Shown in pieces: positions 35,905-44,982 of a stretch of DNA of 64,000 nucleotides. The notes under the pieces were generated by a model. The model made no database searches and was not told where the DNA came from. It saw nothing but the letters and a program-made list of their open reading frames with translations. Made by a program: the position numbers and the translations under genes. The stretch lies in assembly GCF_032464895.1 (NCBI RefSeq), contig NZ_JAWDIC010000001.1, positions 2,356,001 to 2,420,000 on the forward strand, given 5' to 3'. Within the stretch, counting starts at the first letter, position 1. Each line of letters opens with the position of its first letter. Source of the DNA: Phycicoccus sp. M110.8 (GTDB lineage Bacteria; Actinomycetota; Actinomycetes; Actinomycetales; Dermatophilaceae).

Positions 35905-36539
35905 GTGCGTGTGGTGGGGACCGGGGTGCGAGGGGTGCGCAGTCAGGTGGCGGTCGCCATCGCCGCGCTTGTCTTGGGCGGACTGGGTGGGATCGGGCTG
36001 CGGGCGATCGCGCCGTACACGGACGCCTACCACCGCCGGCCGTTGCTGCTGGTGGGGCCGCTCGACGCGGGCCAGGCGCAGATCGGCCTGTGGGCGCTGG
36101 TGTGGCTGGCTGCGACAGCCATGGGGTGCTCGGTCGTCGGTGTGGTCCGTCGGCGGGTCGCCCCGGGCCGGCTACGCCTCCTGGCAGTCGCCGTGCCGGT
36201 CCTCGGCACCGCCGGGCGTTGGTCGCCGCCGCCGGCTGCATCGTCCTCCTCGGGGTGGGGTGGGGCCTCTCGCCGACGTACACGCGGCTGCGGGTACCGG
36301 GCGGAAGCGCCGTGACGTGGGTCGTCGCGGAGCAGGCCGGGGGTCATGCCCCGGGCACGAGCTGGCGCATCTACCGCGGAGGGCCGTTCGTCTACGACGA
36401 GCTGCCGGGGCTGTACCGGGAGACGGACAGCAGGGTCACGCCCATGTCAGACGGGGACTACGCGGTGCGGGTCGAGCCCGACGGCACGCCGGTGCTCCGC
36501 TTCCCCGCCGGCGGTGGGCAGGACCTGCCCCTGCGCTGA
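35905..36539 (+). pseudogene. Frameshifted three-helix membrane protein with C-terminal soluble domain
   Basis: The N-terminal frame from the GTG at 35905 encodes two helices (AVAIAALVLGGLGGIGLRAI and IGLWALVWLAATAMGCSVVG) and the start of a third (LLAVAVPVLGTA). At 36214-36216 the coding frame moves by one base, and the neighbouring frame continues sensibly (ALVAAAGCIVLLGVGWGLSP, then VTWVVAEQAGGHAPGTSWRI to the stop at 36539). Adding one G to the GGG run restores a single 211-residue protein with three helices. Either the gene is broken or a homopolymer sequencing error is present; the good codon bias downstream favours an error or a recent mutation. Function unknown. Confidence 0.65.
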
Positions 36540-36631
36540 GGTCGTCCACAGCCTCGGTCCCGCCCCTGCGTCGTCCACAGGCGGAGGCCGCAGGGGGTGG
36601 CCGGCGCGAGCGCCTTGGCCATGCTCGTGGG

Positions 36632-36958
36632 GTGGAGGTGGACTCGAGCAGGCTGCGCAGGCTGGCGGCCGCGGTGCGGGAGGAGGCCGTGCGGGTGCGC
36701 GGTGCGGCCCGCCGGCTCGACGCCGTGCGTGACGTGGTGTGGCACTCGCCCGCCGGCGCGCTGTTCCGCGACCGTGTCGGCGAGCGGGTCCATGCCCTGC
36801 GTGTCACGGCGACCCGTCTGGACTCCGCTGCCGACCACCTCGACGCCCATGCCGGGCAGGTCGACGCCGCGCTGGCCGCCCTGGCGTCCGCTGCCGGAGC
36901 GGCCGCCCACGCCGTCGACGAGGTCGGGCGCACGGTGCGGAGGGGTCTCGATGGCTGA
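36632..36958 (+). CDS. WXG100-like small helical protein
   Basis: A 108-residue protein of two helices separated by VVWHSPAGALFRDRVGERVH. Trp37-x-Ser/Pro in the turn sits where ESX (type VII) substrates have their W-x-G motif, and length and helical-hairpin pattern (VDSSRLRRLAAAVREEAVRV; LDSAADHLDAHAGQVDAALA) match the superfamily. No signal peptide. The true glycine is replaced by Ser, so it is a WXG-like rather than strict WXG100 protein. The 3' end overlaps the lipase-fold gene by eight bases, so the two are coupled. Confidence 0.65.
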   Translation: MEVDSSRLRRLAAAVREEAVRVRGAARRLDAVRDVVWHSPAGALFRDRVGERVHALRVTATRLDSAADHLDAHAGQVDAALAALASAAGAAAHAVDEVGRTVRRGLDG

Positions 36959-38381
36959 GCCGCCGGGAGCCCCGGCGGTCCGGGTGCGGGGCGGGGCCGC
37001 GGGCACGACGGTGGAGCTCACCGCGGTCGACGACGCGGCACGGGTCCTGGCGCTCGAGGCGGCAGCAGTGGGAGCGGTCTGCGTGCGGCTCACGGCGGTG
37101 GCCCTCGACCCGTGCCTGGTGGCCAGCGCCGCACTGGCCCCGGTCAGTGCCGCGCAGGCCCAGGCGGCGCTGGCCCTCGCCCGGGGGCCGGCCGGTGCCG
37201 GTGGGCAGGCCGCCGCCCTCCTGGGGCTCTCGGCCGGGGCGGCAGGGGCGGTCGAGGCGTACCGCGCGACCGAGCAGGCCGTGGCGGCCTCCGTCGAGGT
37301 GGCCCAGGACGTCGCGTTCGTCGCGCTCGTCCGTGCGGCCCCCGAGCTCACCGTCGGGGTGCTCGCCCTGCACGCGCTGGGGGTCGACGTCGTGGGCGCT
37401 GCGGACGAGGCGGCGTTCGTCGTCCCGGGGGTGGCCGACCTTGCCGGAGGCGTCGACGGGCTGGTCGAGCTGGCGCCGACGCTGCCCCCGCTGGGCCGCT
37501 GGCTGCCGACGGCGGACCGGCCGGCCGGCGACTACGAGACGGCACTGCGCGTCATCGCCGAGACCGCCGCCGCGGCGGGGTTGCTGCGCGAGTCCGGCGG
37601 GGCGGTGGTCACCAGGGAGGCGCACCCGCGGCAGGGGGCGGCGGCGCCCCACGACCTCGCCTCGCTGGCGGGCGACCTCGGGAACCTCAGCGACGGCGAG
37701 CGCTACCCGGGGCACGTGCGGGTGGTCGAGGTGCCGCAGGGCGACGGCAGCTCGGCCTGGCTGGTGGAGGTCAGCGGCACCCAGGAGTGGGGCGTCGAGC
37801 CGGGCGCCAACCCGTTCGACGCCACGTCGGACGTGCGGCTCATGGCCGGCCAGTCCACGGCGCTCGCGCAGGGCGTGACGGCGGCGCTCGACGAGGCCAT
37901 GGCCGAGACCGGCCGTGACACCTCGGGTGAGCCGGTCCTGCTCGCCGGGCACAGCCTGGGCGGGATCGTGGCTGCCGGGCTCGCGTCGTCCCCGCGGTTC
38001 CGGGCGTCCCACCACGTCACGCACGTCGTCACCATGGGGTCGCCGGTCGGTCGCATGCCGGTCCCCGCGGACGTGTCGGTCCTGTCGCTGGAGCACCAGC
38101 AGGACGCCGTGCCGCGCCTGGAGGGCCAGGCCAACCCCGACCGGCGGGGCTGGGTCACGGTCACCCGCGACCTGCGTGGAGGCTCCGTCCGCACCGCCAG
38201 CGGTGCCCACGCCACGAGCGAGTACGCCCGCACGGCCGCCCTCGTCGACTCCGCGACGGACGGGTCGACCGTCGCGTGGCGGGAGGGCAGCTCACGGTTC
38301 CTGTCCACACCCGGCGGGGCCGCCCCCACGGTGCGCGACTTCCGCGTCGCCCGCGTCCCGGGTCTGCCCGAGGCGCCCTGA
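36951..38381 (+). CDS. Lipase/PGAP1-like alpha/beta-hydrolase with Ala-rich helical N-terminal half
   Basis: A 476-residue protein. The first 200 or so residues are Ala/Val/Leu-rich helices without a clear signal peptide (AARVLALEAAAVGAVCVRLT onwards), similar to the helical modules of ESX-linked proteins. The second half is an alpha/beta-hydrolase, with strand SAWLVEVSGTQEWG, nucleophile elbow LLAGHSLGGIVAAGLASS (Ser335) and THVVTMGSPVGRMPVPADVS. The late conserved AHATSEYARTAAL may contain the catalytic His. Coupled to the WXG-like gene, it resembles a WXG-chaperoned hydrolase effector (inference). The substrate might be a lipid or ester. Confidence 0.7.
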   Translation: MAEPPGAPAVRVRGGAAGTTVELTAVDDAARVLALEAAAVGAVCVRLTAVALDPCLVASAALAPVSAAQAQAALALARGPAGAGGQAAALLGLSAGAAGAVEAYRATEQAVAASVEVAQDVAFVALVRAAPELTVGVLALHALGVDVVGAADEAAFVVPGVADLAGGVDGLVELAPTLPPLGRWLPTADRPAGDYETALRVIAETAAAAGLLRESGGAVVTREAHPRQGAAAPHDLASLAGDLGNLSDGERYPGHVRVVEVPQGDGSSAWLVEVSGTQEWGVEPGANPFDATSDVRLMAGQSTALAQGVTAALDEAMAETGRDTSGEPVLLAGHSLGGIVAAGLASSPRFRASHHVTHVVTMGSPVGRMPVPADVSVLSLEHQQDAVPRLEGQANPDRRGWVTVTRDLRGGSVRTASGAHATSEYARTAALVDSATDGSTVAWREGSSRFLSTPGGAAPTVRDFRVARVPGLPEAP

Positions 38382-38459
38382 TGGCCACACGACGTCCGCG
38401 TCCCGGGTCGTCACCGTCGACGGCGGTGCCGCTCCGGGTGGACCAGTGACCGCGCGACG

Positions 38460-39659
38460 TCAGGGGGTGGCCCGCCCCGCCCCGCGGTCCACGAGGTGGC
38501 TCCGCAGGGACGCCACGGCCCGTGACCGGGCACCGGCGAGCGCGGCATCCGGCACGGTCGCGGGGCTGACGACGACCGGGCGCTTGGCGCCCCGGACGTG
38601 CTCCAGCACCGCGTCCACGACGGACCGGTCGCCACCCCAGGGGCCACCGAGGACGACCTCCCGAGGATCGGTGAGGGCGACGAGGGCCGTCACGACGTCC
38701 GTGACCGCCGCTGCGAGGGTGCGCAGCGTCCGGTCGCCGCCTGTGCCGCCTCCGTGCACCGCCTCCAGCAACCGGGCCACGTCGATCGCGGTGCCTCCCT
38801 CGTGCCGCCGCAGCCCCAGCTCGGCGAACACCTCGGTGAATGCCGTCGCGCGCCCCCGAGCACCGGTGACGACCACGTGCGCCACCTCGCCTGCCAGGCC
38901 GTGCGCGCCCTCCAGCACCCGCCCGTCCGCGACCACGGCGCACCCCAGCCCCTCGCCGAGGTACAGGTAGGCGAAGTCCGCAGGTGCCGCCTCCGGGCCG
39001 GTCGGGGCGTCGGCTGCAGCGCCAGGGACGCGAGGCGCCCGCGCGGCGAGCTCGGCCAGGGCGGACCAGTTGACGTCGTTGCCCACCACGACCGGTCCGT
39101 CGACGAGGCCCGACAGCACCGCGGCGGGGTCGAGCGCGCCCACGAGGAAGGGGGCGTCCGGCAGGTGCACGAGCCGGCCCGTCGCCCGGTCCACCGGGTC
39201 CGCGGCGCTGACCACCGACAGCCGCACGGGCCCGGTCCCGGCCGCCCCGGCCTCCTCCACGGCGGAGCGGACCGCCCGCTCGAGCGCGCGCGAGGCCGTC
39301 GCCGGCCGGGCGGGCCGGCGCACCTGTGCCGTGGCCCGCGAGACGACCGCGCCCCGGACGTCGAGCACCTCCGCGACGACACCCTCGGGTGCGATGGCGA
39401 CCGCGAGCGCCGTGCCGGTCCCGTGGGCCAGGTCGTAGTAGAGCCCGGCGCGCCCGGGGCCGCCGCTGCGCTCGCCGGTGTCGGCGAGGACCCCGGCCGA
39501 CTCCAGCCGCCGCACGCTGTCGGCCACCGTCGGCTTCGACAGGCCCGTGGTGACCGCCAGCTCCGCCCGGGTCAGCCGTCCGTGGTCGACGACGGCGCCG
39601 ACGACGTGGCTGTCGGTGAGCCGGCGCAGGAGGTCCAGCGACGGCTTCTCGGGAGTCAT
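38460..39659 (-). CDS. ROK-family transcriptional repressor (NagC/XylR type) lacking the zinc-cysteine motif
   Basis: A 399-residue protein. N-terminal winged HTH (LLRRLTDSHVVGAVVDHGRL, LTRAELAVTTGLSKPTVADS, VRRLESAGVLADTGE), then a ROK sugar-kinase-like domain with VGNDVNWSALAEL, FAYLYLGEGLGCAVVADGRV and HGLAGEVAHVVV. In typical ROK proteins a CxCGxxGCxE zinc motif follows the GxxGxxGHxxV segment; here the equivalent reads TGARGRATAFTEVF with no cysteines. Effector binding is therefore atypical. Divergent from the DUF1479 gene with two similar palindromic sites between them, which are its likely operators. Confidence 0.88.
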   Translation of the reverse strand: MTPEKPSLDLLRRLTDSHVVGAVVDHGRLTRAELAVTTGLSKPTVADSVRRLESAGVLADTGERSGGPGRAGLYYDLAHGTGTALAVAIAPEGVVAEVLDVRGAVVSRATAQVRRPARPATASRALERAVRSAVEEAGAAGTGPVRLSVVSAADPVDRATGRLVHLPDAPFLVGALDPAAVLSGLVDGPVVVGNDVNWSALAELAARAPRVPGAAADAPTGPEAAPADFAYLYLGEGLGCAVVADGRVLEGAHGLAGEVAHVVVTGARGRATAFTEVFAELGLRRHEGGTAIDVARLLEAVHGGGTGGDRTLRTLAAAVTDVVTALVALTDPREVVLGGPWGGDRSVVDAVLEHVRGAKRPVVVSPATVPDAALAGARSRAVASLRSHLVDRGAGRATP

Positions 39660-39668
39660 GCCGCCATC

Positions 39669-39690
39669 TTAGTAAGGACTGTTGCCCAAG
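39669..39690. promoter_or_regulatory. Operator-like site 1 in the ROK-DUF1479 gap
   Basis: TTAGTAAGGACTGTTGCCCA with a following AG closely parallels site 2 at 39715 (shared GTAAGGA and CCCAAG elements). It lies 9 bp before the ROK start codon, where binding would block ROK transcription. The TTAGTAA start resembles half-sites of ROK-family operators. Confidence 0.6.
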
Positions 39691-39714
39691 CGACGGGAAG
39701 CGACTAGCCTCCCG

Positions 39715-39737
39715 TTTGGTAAGGAGTCCTACCCAAG
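39715..39737. promoter_or_regulatory. Operator-like palindrome 2 overlapping the DUF1479 leader
   Basis: The core GGTAAGGAGTCCTACC is an inverted repeat with one mismatch, extended by TTT and CAAG flanks. It ends just before the ribosome-binding sequence of the DUF1479 gene. Together with site 1 it forms a pair 46 bp apart, suiting cooperative binding by the divergent ROK repressor. Confidence 0.65.
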
Positions 39738-39745
39738 GAGCTGTC

Positions 39746-41038
39746 ATGACCTCGCCGGCGTTCACCACCACCCGCCCCGAGCTCCCGCACTGGGAGACCG
39801 TCCCCGCCGACCTGTCCGGCGCCATCCGCGAGGTCAAGGTCGCGCTGCGCGCCCGGATCGAGGCCTCGGGCCGGACCGTCGACGAGGTCTTCGGAGTCGT
39901 CGAGCGGCTGGTCGCCGACCGGGTCGCCGAGATCTCCGCGGCCAGGGAGCGCGGCGAGCAGGTCTGGCCGGTGATCGACTACGCCGACATCGAGGCCGGC
40001 ACCGTCACCCCCGAGCAGGTGGCCCTGCTCAAGCGACGCGGCTGCCTCGTCGTGCGCGGCCACTTCCCCCGCGAGCAGGCCCTGCAGTGGGACCGCGACA
40101 TCGTCGACTACGTCGAGGGCAACGGCTTCTTCGAGGCCTACCGCGGCCCCGGCGACGACTTCTTCGGCAGCGTCGGCTCCAAGCCCGAGATCTACCCGAT
40201 CTACTGGTCGAGCGCGCAGATGCAGGCCCGCCAGAGCGAGCGGATGGCGGCCGTGCAGGGCTTCCTCAACTCCCAGTGGGTGTCGGAGTCCGACGGCGTC
40301 CGGTGGTTCGACCCGCACCGCGACTCGCTCTACCCCGACCGCATCCGCCGCCGCCCCGAGGGCGCGGGCTCCGCGGGCCTCGGCACCCACCTCGACCCAG
40401 GCACGCTCGACCTGTGGATGACCCAGGCCTACCAGCAGGCCTTCCGCCACCTCTTCGACGGCACCGTCGAGCAGTACGACCCCTGGGACGCCAGCCACCG
40501 CACCGACGGCCCGCAGTACCCCGGCTCCACGATGTGCTCGGTCTTCCGCACCTTCCAGGGCTGGACGGCGCTGTCCGACATGGACCACGACCAGGGCGTC
40601 CTGCACACCGTCCCGATCCCCGAGGCGATGGCATACCTCATGCTCCGCCCCCTGCTCGACGACGTGCCGGACGACGAGATGTGCGGCGTCACCGTCAACC
40701 AGGTGTTCCCCGCCGACTGGAAGTGGCACTCGCTGCTCATGGAGGGCCTCGCCGGCATCCCCGACGTCAGGGCCGGCGACTCGGTCTGGTGGCACTGCGA
40801 CATGGTCCACAGCGTCGCGCCCGTCCAGGACCAGAAGGGCTGGGGCAACGTGATGTACATCCCCGCCGCCCCGTGGTGCCCACGCAACGAGCGGTATGCC
40901 GAGAGCGTCCGCGAGGCGTTCCTCACCGGCTCCAGCCCGAGCGACTTCCCCGAGGAGCACTACGAGCGCGAGTGGCCGGACCGTTTCCACCTCGAGGACC
41001 TCAACGAGATCGGCCGCCGCGGCTTGGGCCTGGAGTGA
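39746..41038 (+). CDS. DUF1479 family protein (YbiU-like, putative non-heme iron oxygenase fold)
   Basis: A 430-residue protein. DUF1479 members resemble cupin/2-oxoglutarate-dependent oxygenases. Candidate metal ligands are GLGTHLDPGTLDLW and WWHCDMVHSVAPVQ, giving an H-x-D...H arrangement. Other family segments are PVIDYADIEAGTVTPEQVAL, KRRGCLVVRGHFP and QVFPADWKWHSLLMEGL. ATG at 39746 has AAGGAG six bases upstream; an in-frame start 30 bp earlier lies inside the operator region. Divergent from and probably repressed by the ROK protein, which suggests induction by a sugar-like compound. Confidence 0.88.
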   Translation: MTSPAFTTTRPELPHWETVPADLSGAIREVKVALRARIEASGRTVDEVFGVVERLVADRVAEISAARERGEQVWPVIDYADIEAGTVTPEQVALLKRRGCLVVRGHFPREQALQWDRDIVDYVEGNGFFEAYRGPGDDFFGSVGSKPEIYPIYWSSAQMQARQSERMAAVQGFLNSQWVSESDGVRWFDPHRDSLYPDRIRRRPEGAGSAGLGTHLDPGTLDLWMTQAYQQAFRHLFDGTVEQYDPWDASHRTDGPQYPGSTMCSVFRTFQGWTALSDMDHDQGVLHTVPIPEAMAYLMLRPLLDDVPDDEMCGVTVNQVFPADWKWHSLLMEGLAGIPDVRAGDSVWWHCDMVHSVAPVQDQKGWGNVMYIPAAPWCPRNERYAESVREAFLTGSSPSDFPEEHYEREWPDRFHLEDLNEIGRRGLGLE

Positions 41039-41083
41039 CGGGGCTCGGTCGCCGGCTACCCGCTGGCTGACACAATCCCCGGT

Positions 41084-42865
41084 GTGAACCCGTCCACCGC
41101 GCTGGCCACCGTCGTCGTCGACGAGCTGGTGCGGCAGGGAGTTCGGCACGTCGTGCTGTGCCCCGGGTCGCGGTCCGCCCCCTTCGCGTATGCCGTGCTC
41201 GCGGCCGAGCGCGCCGGTCGCCTCACCATGCACGTGCGGGTGGACGAGCGCTCCGCCGGGTTCCTGGCGGTCGGGCTGGCGAAGCTGACGCGGGTGCCGG
41301 CCGTGGTGGTCACGACGTCCGGGACCGCGGTGGCGAACCTGCACCCCGCCGTCCTCGAGGCGCACCACGGCGTGGTCCCGCTGGTCGTGCTGTCCGCCGA
41401 CCGGCCGGTCGAGCTGCGGGGCACAGGTGCGAACCAGACCACGACCCAGCCCGGGATGTTCGCCGACGCCGTCCACTGGTCCGCCGACCTCGCCGCACCG
41501 CAGGCCGCCGGTGCCGACGAGGCCGCAGCGGAGGCGGTCGCCTGGCGAAGGGCGGCACGCGAGGCCGTGGCGGCCGCGACCGGAGCCGGTGTCGCCGGCA
41601 CGCGTACTGCGGGTGCGCTGCGCGGGACGGAGCCCGGCCCGGTGCACCTCAACGTCCAGCTGCGCGAGCCGCTGGTGCCCACCGACGAACCTGCCTGGCC
41701 CGGCCCGCTGGAACCGCTCGCCGATCCGGCTGACGCCGCCCCGGCCGTCGAGGAGGCCTCGCCCACCGCTGCCGGTGCGAGGCCCTCGGGGCAACTCGCG
41801 GCAGTCGACCGTGAGCCGGCGCGCACGCTCGTGGTCGTCGGCGACCTGCCCGAGCCGGGCCAGTTGGAGCGCGCGGTCCGGTGGGCGACCAGCCACGGGT
41901 GGCCGGTCCTGGCCGAGCCCTTCGGTCCCCATCCCCGTGACGGCGTCCTGCCCCACGGCCACCTCGTCCTCGCCGACCCCGACTGGCTCGACGCGCACGC
42001 CCCCGAGCGCGTCGTCACGGTCGGCCGTCTCACCTTGTCGCGGCCGGTGTCCGCGCTGCTTCGACGGCCGGGGACCCGGGTCGAGGCCGTCGGGACGCAC
42101 GCCTGGGTGCGGGCGCGTCCCTCCGTTGCCGTCGTCCATCCCGCCGCTGTGCTGGACCACCTCGGCGACGTCGGTGGTGCGTCCGCGGAGACGGACTGGG
42201 CCCGCGAGTGGCGCAGTGCGGGGGAGCGCGTCGCCGCAGCCCTCGACGGGACCGGGCCTGCCTGGCCCAGCGGCGGCGCAGTCGCCCGCACCGTGCTCGA
42301 GGCCCTGCCGGGCGGCGCCACCCTCTTCCTAGGGTCGTCGAACTCCGTCCGCGACGTCGACGTCGCCGCCGGCCGCCACCGTGGCGGTCCCGTCACCGTG
42401 GCGGCGAGCAGGGGCCTGGCCGGCATCGACGGGTGCGTCTCGACCGCGTCGGGGCTTGCCCTGGCAGGCGCCGCACCGGCATACGCGCTCATGGGCGACC
42501 TGACGTTCCTGCACGACTCCAACGGGCTGCTGGTCGGGCCGCTCGAGCGGCACCCGGACCTCACGGTCGTCGTCGTCAACGACGACGGCGGTGGCATCTT
42601 CACCCTGCTCGAACCGGGTGCGCCAGAGCTCGCCCGCGACTTCGAGCGGGTCTTCGGCACCCCCACCGGCACGGACCTCGCGGCCCTGTGCGCCGCCCAC
42701 GGCGTGCGCCACGTGGTCGCCGGCGACGCAGCGGAGCTCGCCGGGCTGGTGGCCGAGGAGCCGGCCGGGACGACGGTGGTCGAGGTGCGCCTGGACCGGT
42801 CCCGCCACCGCGACGAGGGCGCCCGGCTGACCGCCCTCGCCCGCGAGGCGCTGCAGTCCGGCTAG
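41084..42865 (+). CDS. menD: 2-succinyl-5-enolpyruvyl-6-hydroxy-3-cyclohexene-1-carboxylate synthase
   Basis: A 593-residue thiamine-diphosphate enzyme adding 2-oxoglutarate to isochorismate. N-terminal VVDELVRQGVRHVVLCPGSR (continuing SAPFAY) with the activating Glu in HVRVDERSAGFLAVGLAK, and the ThDP motif LMGDLTFLHDSNGLL ending in VNDDGGGIFTLLE, are diagnostic. GTG start at 41084. It converges with menF so tightly that both stop codons lie in one CTAG (42862-42865). Confidence 0.94.
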   Translation: MNPSTALATVVVDELVRQGVRHVVLCPGSRSAPFAYAVLAAERAGRLTMHVRVDERSAGFLAVGLAKLTRVPAVVVTTSGTAVANLHPAVLEAHHGVVPLVVLSADRPVELRGTGANQTTTQPGMFADAVHWSADLAAPQAAGADEAAAEAVAWRRAAREAVAAATGAGVAGTRTAGALRGTEPGPVHLNVQLREPLVPTDEPAWPGPLEPLADPADAAPAVEEASPTAAGARPSGQLAAVDREPARTLVVVGDLPEPGQLERAVRWATSHGWPVLAEPFGPHPRDGVLPHGHLVLADPDWLDAHAPERVVTVGRLTLSRPVSALLRRPGTRVEAVGTHAWVRARPSVAVVHPAAVLDHLGDVGGASAETDWAREWRSAGERVAAALDGTGPAWPSGGAVARTVLEALPGGATLFLGSSNSVRDVDVAAGRHRGGPVTVAASRGLAGIDGCVSTASGLALAGAAPAYALMGDLTFLHDSNGLLVGPLERHPDLTVVVVNDDGGGIFTLLEPGAPELARDFERVFGTPTGTDLAALCAAHGVRHVVAGDAAELAGLVAEEPAGTTVVEVRLDRSRHRDEGARLTALAREALQSG

Positions 42866-44157
42866 CGGCCGGTGAGGGCGTCGCGCATCGGGACGAGCTT
42901 GGCGTCCGACTCGGCGACCTCGGCGTCGGGGTCCGAGCCGGCGACGATGCCGCACCCCGCGAACAGCCGCATCGACGTGGTGGACCCCGGCTCGTAGGCG
43001 CCGCTGCGCAGCGCGATCGCCCACTCGCCGTCGCCGCTGGAGTCCATCCAGCCCACGGGCCCCGCGTAGCGGCCGCGGTCCATGTGCTCGAGCTCGGTGA
43101 TGACGGCGTCGGCGCGGTCCGAGGGCGTCCCGCAGACCGCGGCCGACGGGTGCAGCGAGGCCGCCAGCACCAACGACGTCGAGCCGTCGGCCAGCACCCC
43201 CGCCACGTCGGTGGCCAGGTGCATGACGTTGGACAGGTGCAGGACGAACGGCGACTCGGGCACGTTCATCGACGAGCAGTGCGGGCGCAGGGCGTCGGCC
43301 ACCGAGCGCACGGCGTACTCGTGCTCCTCGAGGTCCTTGCTCGACCGGGCCAGTGAACCCGCCAGCGCCAGGTCGTGCTCGTCGTCGCCGGTGCGCCGGA
43401 TCGTGCCGGCCAGGACCCGCGAGGTCACGAGCCCGCGCTCGAGCCGGACCAGCATCTCCGGGGACGCGCCGACCAGCCCGTCGACCGCGAAGACCCACGT
43501 CGTGTCGTAGCGCTCGCCCAGCCGCTGCAGCAGCCAGCGCGCGTCGACCGGCTCGGTCGCCTGCACCCGCAGGTCACGCGCCAGGACGACCTTGTCGAGC
43601 TCGCCCGCGGTGATGCGGCGGACCGCCTCGTCGACGGCGACCGCCCACCGGGCGGGCGAGAGCGACCCGTCGGCGAAGGTGACCCCCACCGGCTCGGCCG
43701 GCTCGGGCTGGGGCGTGGGCGCGACCGGCGCCGGCAGCTCGGCAGCGGTCCCGATTGTCGTCACCCACCAGCGCCCGTCGCGCGCGCCCACGACCACCTC
43801 GGGCACGACCAGGGTCGCGCCGGCGGGTGAGCCCGCGGCATACGAGATGGAGCCGAAGGTGACCGGCCCGGTGCCCGGCACCCGGACGTCGTCGCGGACC
43901 ACGGCGGTGTCGACCACCTGGCGCCACCAGCGCTCGCACGCCGCGAACCGGTCCTCGCCGTGGGCGGTGAACTCCAGGGCGCGGCCCCAGCCGACGAGGC
44001 CCTCGCCGCGGCGCACCCAGCTGGTGAGCGCACGCGGGTCGCCGAGGTCGGGGAGCAGCGAGAGCAGGGCGCCCGGGTCGTCCAGTGCGACGGTGCGCGC
44101 CACGACCGGGGTGGGCTGGGCGCTCGGCGCGCCGGTGGGCGAGGGCAGGCTGCTCAT
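42862..44157 (-). CDS. menF: Isochorismate synthase
   Basis: A 431-residue chorismate-binding enzyme isomerising chorismate to isochorismate. The C-terminal catalytic domain shows [15 protein letters not shown] (Lys general base), [20 protein letters not shown] with the following [36 protein letters not shown] and [20 protein letters not shown] with the following ESDAKL. The ATG at 44157 is chosen over the longer frame that runs into the menG promoter. It is divergent from menG, whose ATG lies 109 bp away, and shares its stop region with menD. Confidence 0.92.
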   Translation of the reverse strand: MSSLPSPTGAPSAQPTPVVARTVALDDPGALLSLLPDLGDPRALTSWVRRGEGLVGWGRALEFTAHGEDRFAACERWWRQVVDTAVVRDDVRVPGTGPVTFGSISYAAGSPAGATLVVPEVVVGARDGRWWVTTIGTAAELPAPVAPTPQPEPAEPVGVTFADGSLSPARWAVAVDEAVRRITAGELDKVVLARDLRVQATEPVDARWLLQRLGERYDTTWVFAVDGLVGASPEMLVRLERGLVTSRVLAGTIRRTGDDEHDLALAGSLARSSKDLEEHEYAVRSVADALRPHCSSMNVPESPFVLHLSNVMHLATDVAGVLADGSTSLVLAASLHPSAAVCGTPSDRADAVITELEHMDRGRYAGPVGWMDSSGDGEWAIALRSGAYEPGSTTSMRLFAGCGIVAGSDPDAEVAESDAKLVPMRDALTGR

Positions 44158-44266
44158 GTCGGGGGCAACGATACGACCGGGGTCGGGGCGCGCGGCGACG
44201 GGACGGTGTGAACCGCGGCACGGGCTCGGCGAGGCGGCCCGGCGGCGCTCTGGGAGGATGGGCGCC

Positions 44267-44977
44267 ATGACCCGCGCCAGCCTGGACAAGGACCCCCGCG
44301 ACGTCGCTGCGATGTTCGACGACGTGGCCGGCAAGTACGACCTGACCAACGACGTCCTGTCGCTCGGGCAGGACCGGCTCTGGCGGCGCGCGGTGCTCAA
44401 GGCCGTGGCGGCGCAGCCGGGGGAGACGGTGCTCGACATCGCAGCCGGCACGGGCACGAGCAGCGAACCGTTCGCCGACGCCGGGGTGCACGTGGTGCCG
44501 GCCGACTTCTCCCTCGGGATGCTGCGGGTCGGCAACCAGCGCCGGCCCGACCTGGGCTTCACGGCCGCGGACGCGATGCGGCTGCCGTTCGCGGACGACA
44601 GCTTCGACGCGGTGACGATGTCGTTCGGGCTGCGCAACGTCGCCTCGGTCGAGACGGCGCTCGCGGAGTTCCTGCGGGTGACCCGGCCGGGTGGGCGGCT
44701 GGTGGTGTGCGAGTTCAGCCACCCGACCAACGGGGCGTTCCGCAAGGTCTACACCGAGTACCTCATGCGCTCGCTGCCGCCGATCGCCCGCAAGGTGTCC
44801 TCGAACCCGGAGTCCTACGTCTACCTCGCCGAGTCGATCCAGGCCTGGCCCGCGCAGCGCGAGCTCGCCGAGGCGGTCCGCCGCGTCGGCTGGGACGCCG
44901 TCGAGTGGCGCAACCTGTCGGGCGGCATCGTCGCCCTGCACCGAGCGGTGAAGCCCGCGGTGAAGCCGGTCTCCTGA
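44267..44977 (+). CDS. menG: Demethylmenaquinone methyltransferase
   Basis: A 236-residue class-I SAM methyltransferase of the UbiE/MenG family: [20 protein letters not shown] with the following RLWRR, motif [18 protein letters not shown], post-[16 protein letters not shown], motif [20 protein letters not shown] with the following [10 protein letters not shown], and the C-terminal [14 protein letters not shown]. It methylates demethylmenaquinone to menaquinone. A GGAGG lies nine bases before the chosen ATG; an ATG three codons upstream is in frame. Confidence 0.94.
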   Translation: MTRASLDKDPRDVAAMFDDVAGKYDLTNDVLSLGQDRLWRRAVLKAVAAQPGETVLDIAAGTGTSSEPFADAGVHVVPADFSLGMLRVGNQRRPDLGFTAADAMRLPFADDSFDAVTMSFGLRNVASVETALAEFLRVTRPGGRLVVCEFSHPTNGAFRKVYTEYLMRSLPPIARKVSSNPESYVYLAESIQAWPAQRELAEAVRRVGWDAVEWRNLSGGIVALHRAVKPAVKPVS

Positions 44978-44982
44978 GCCCC

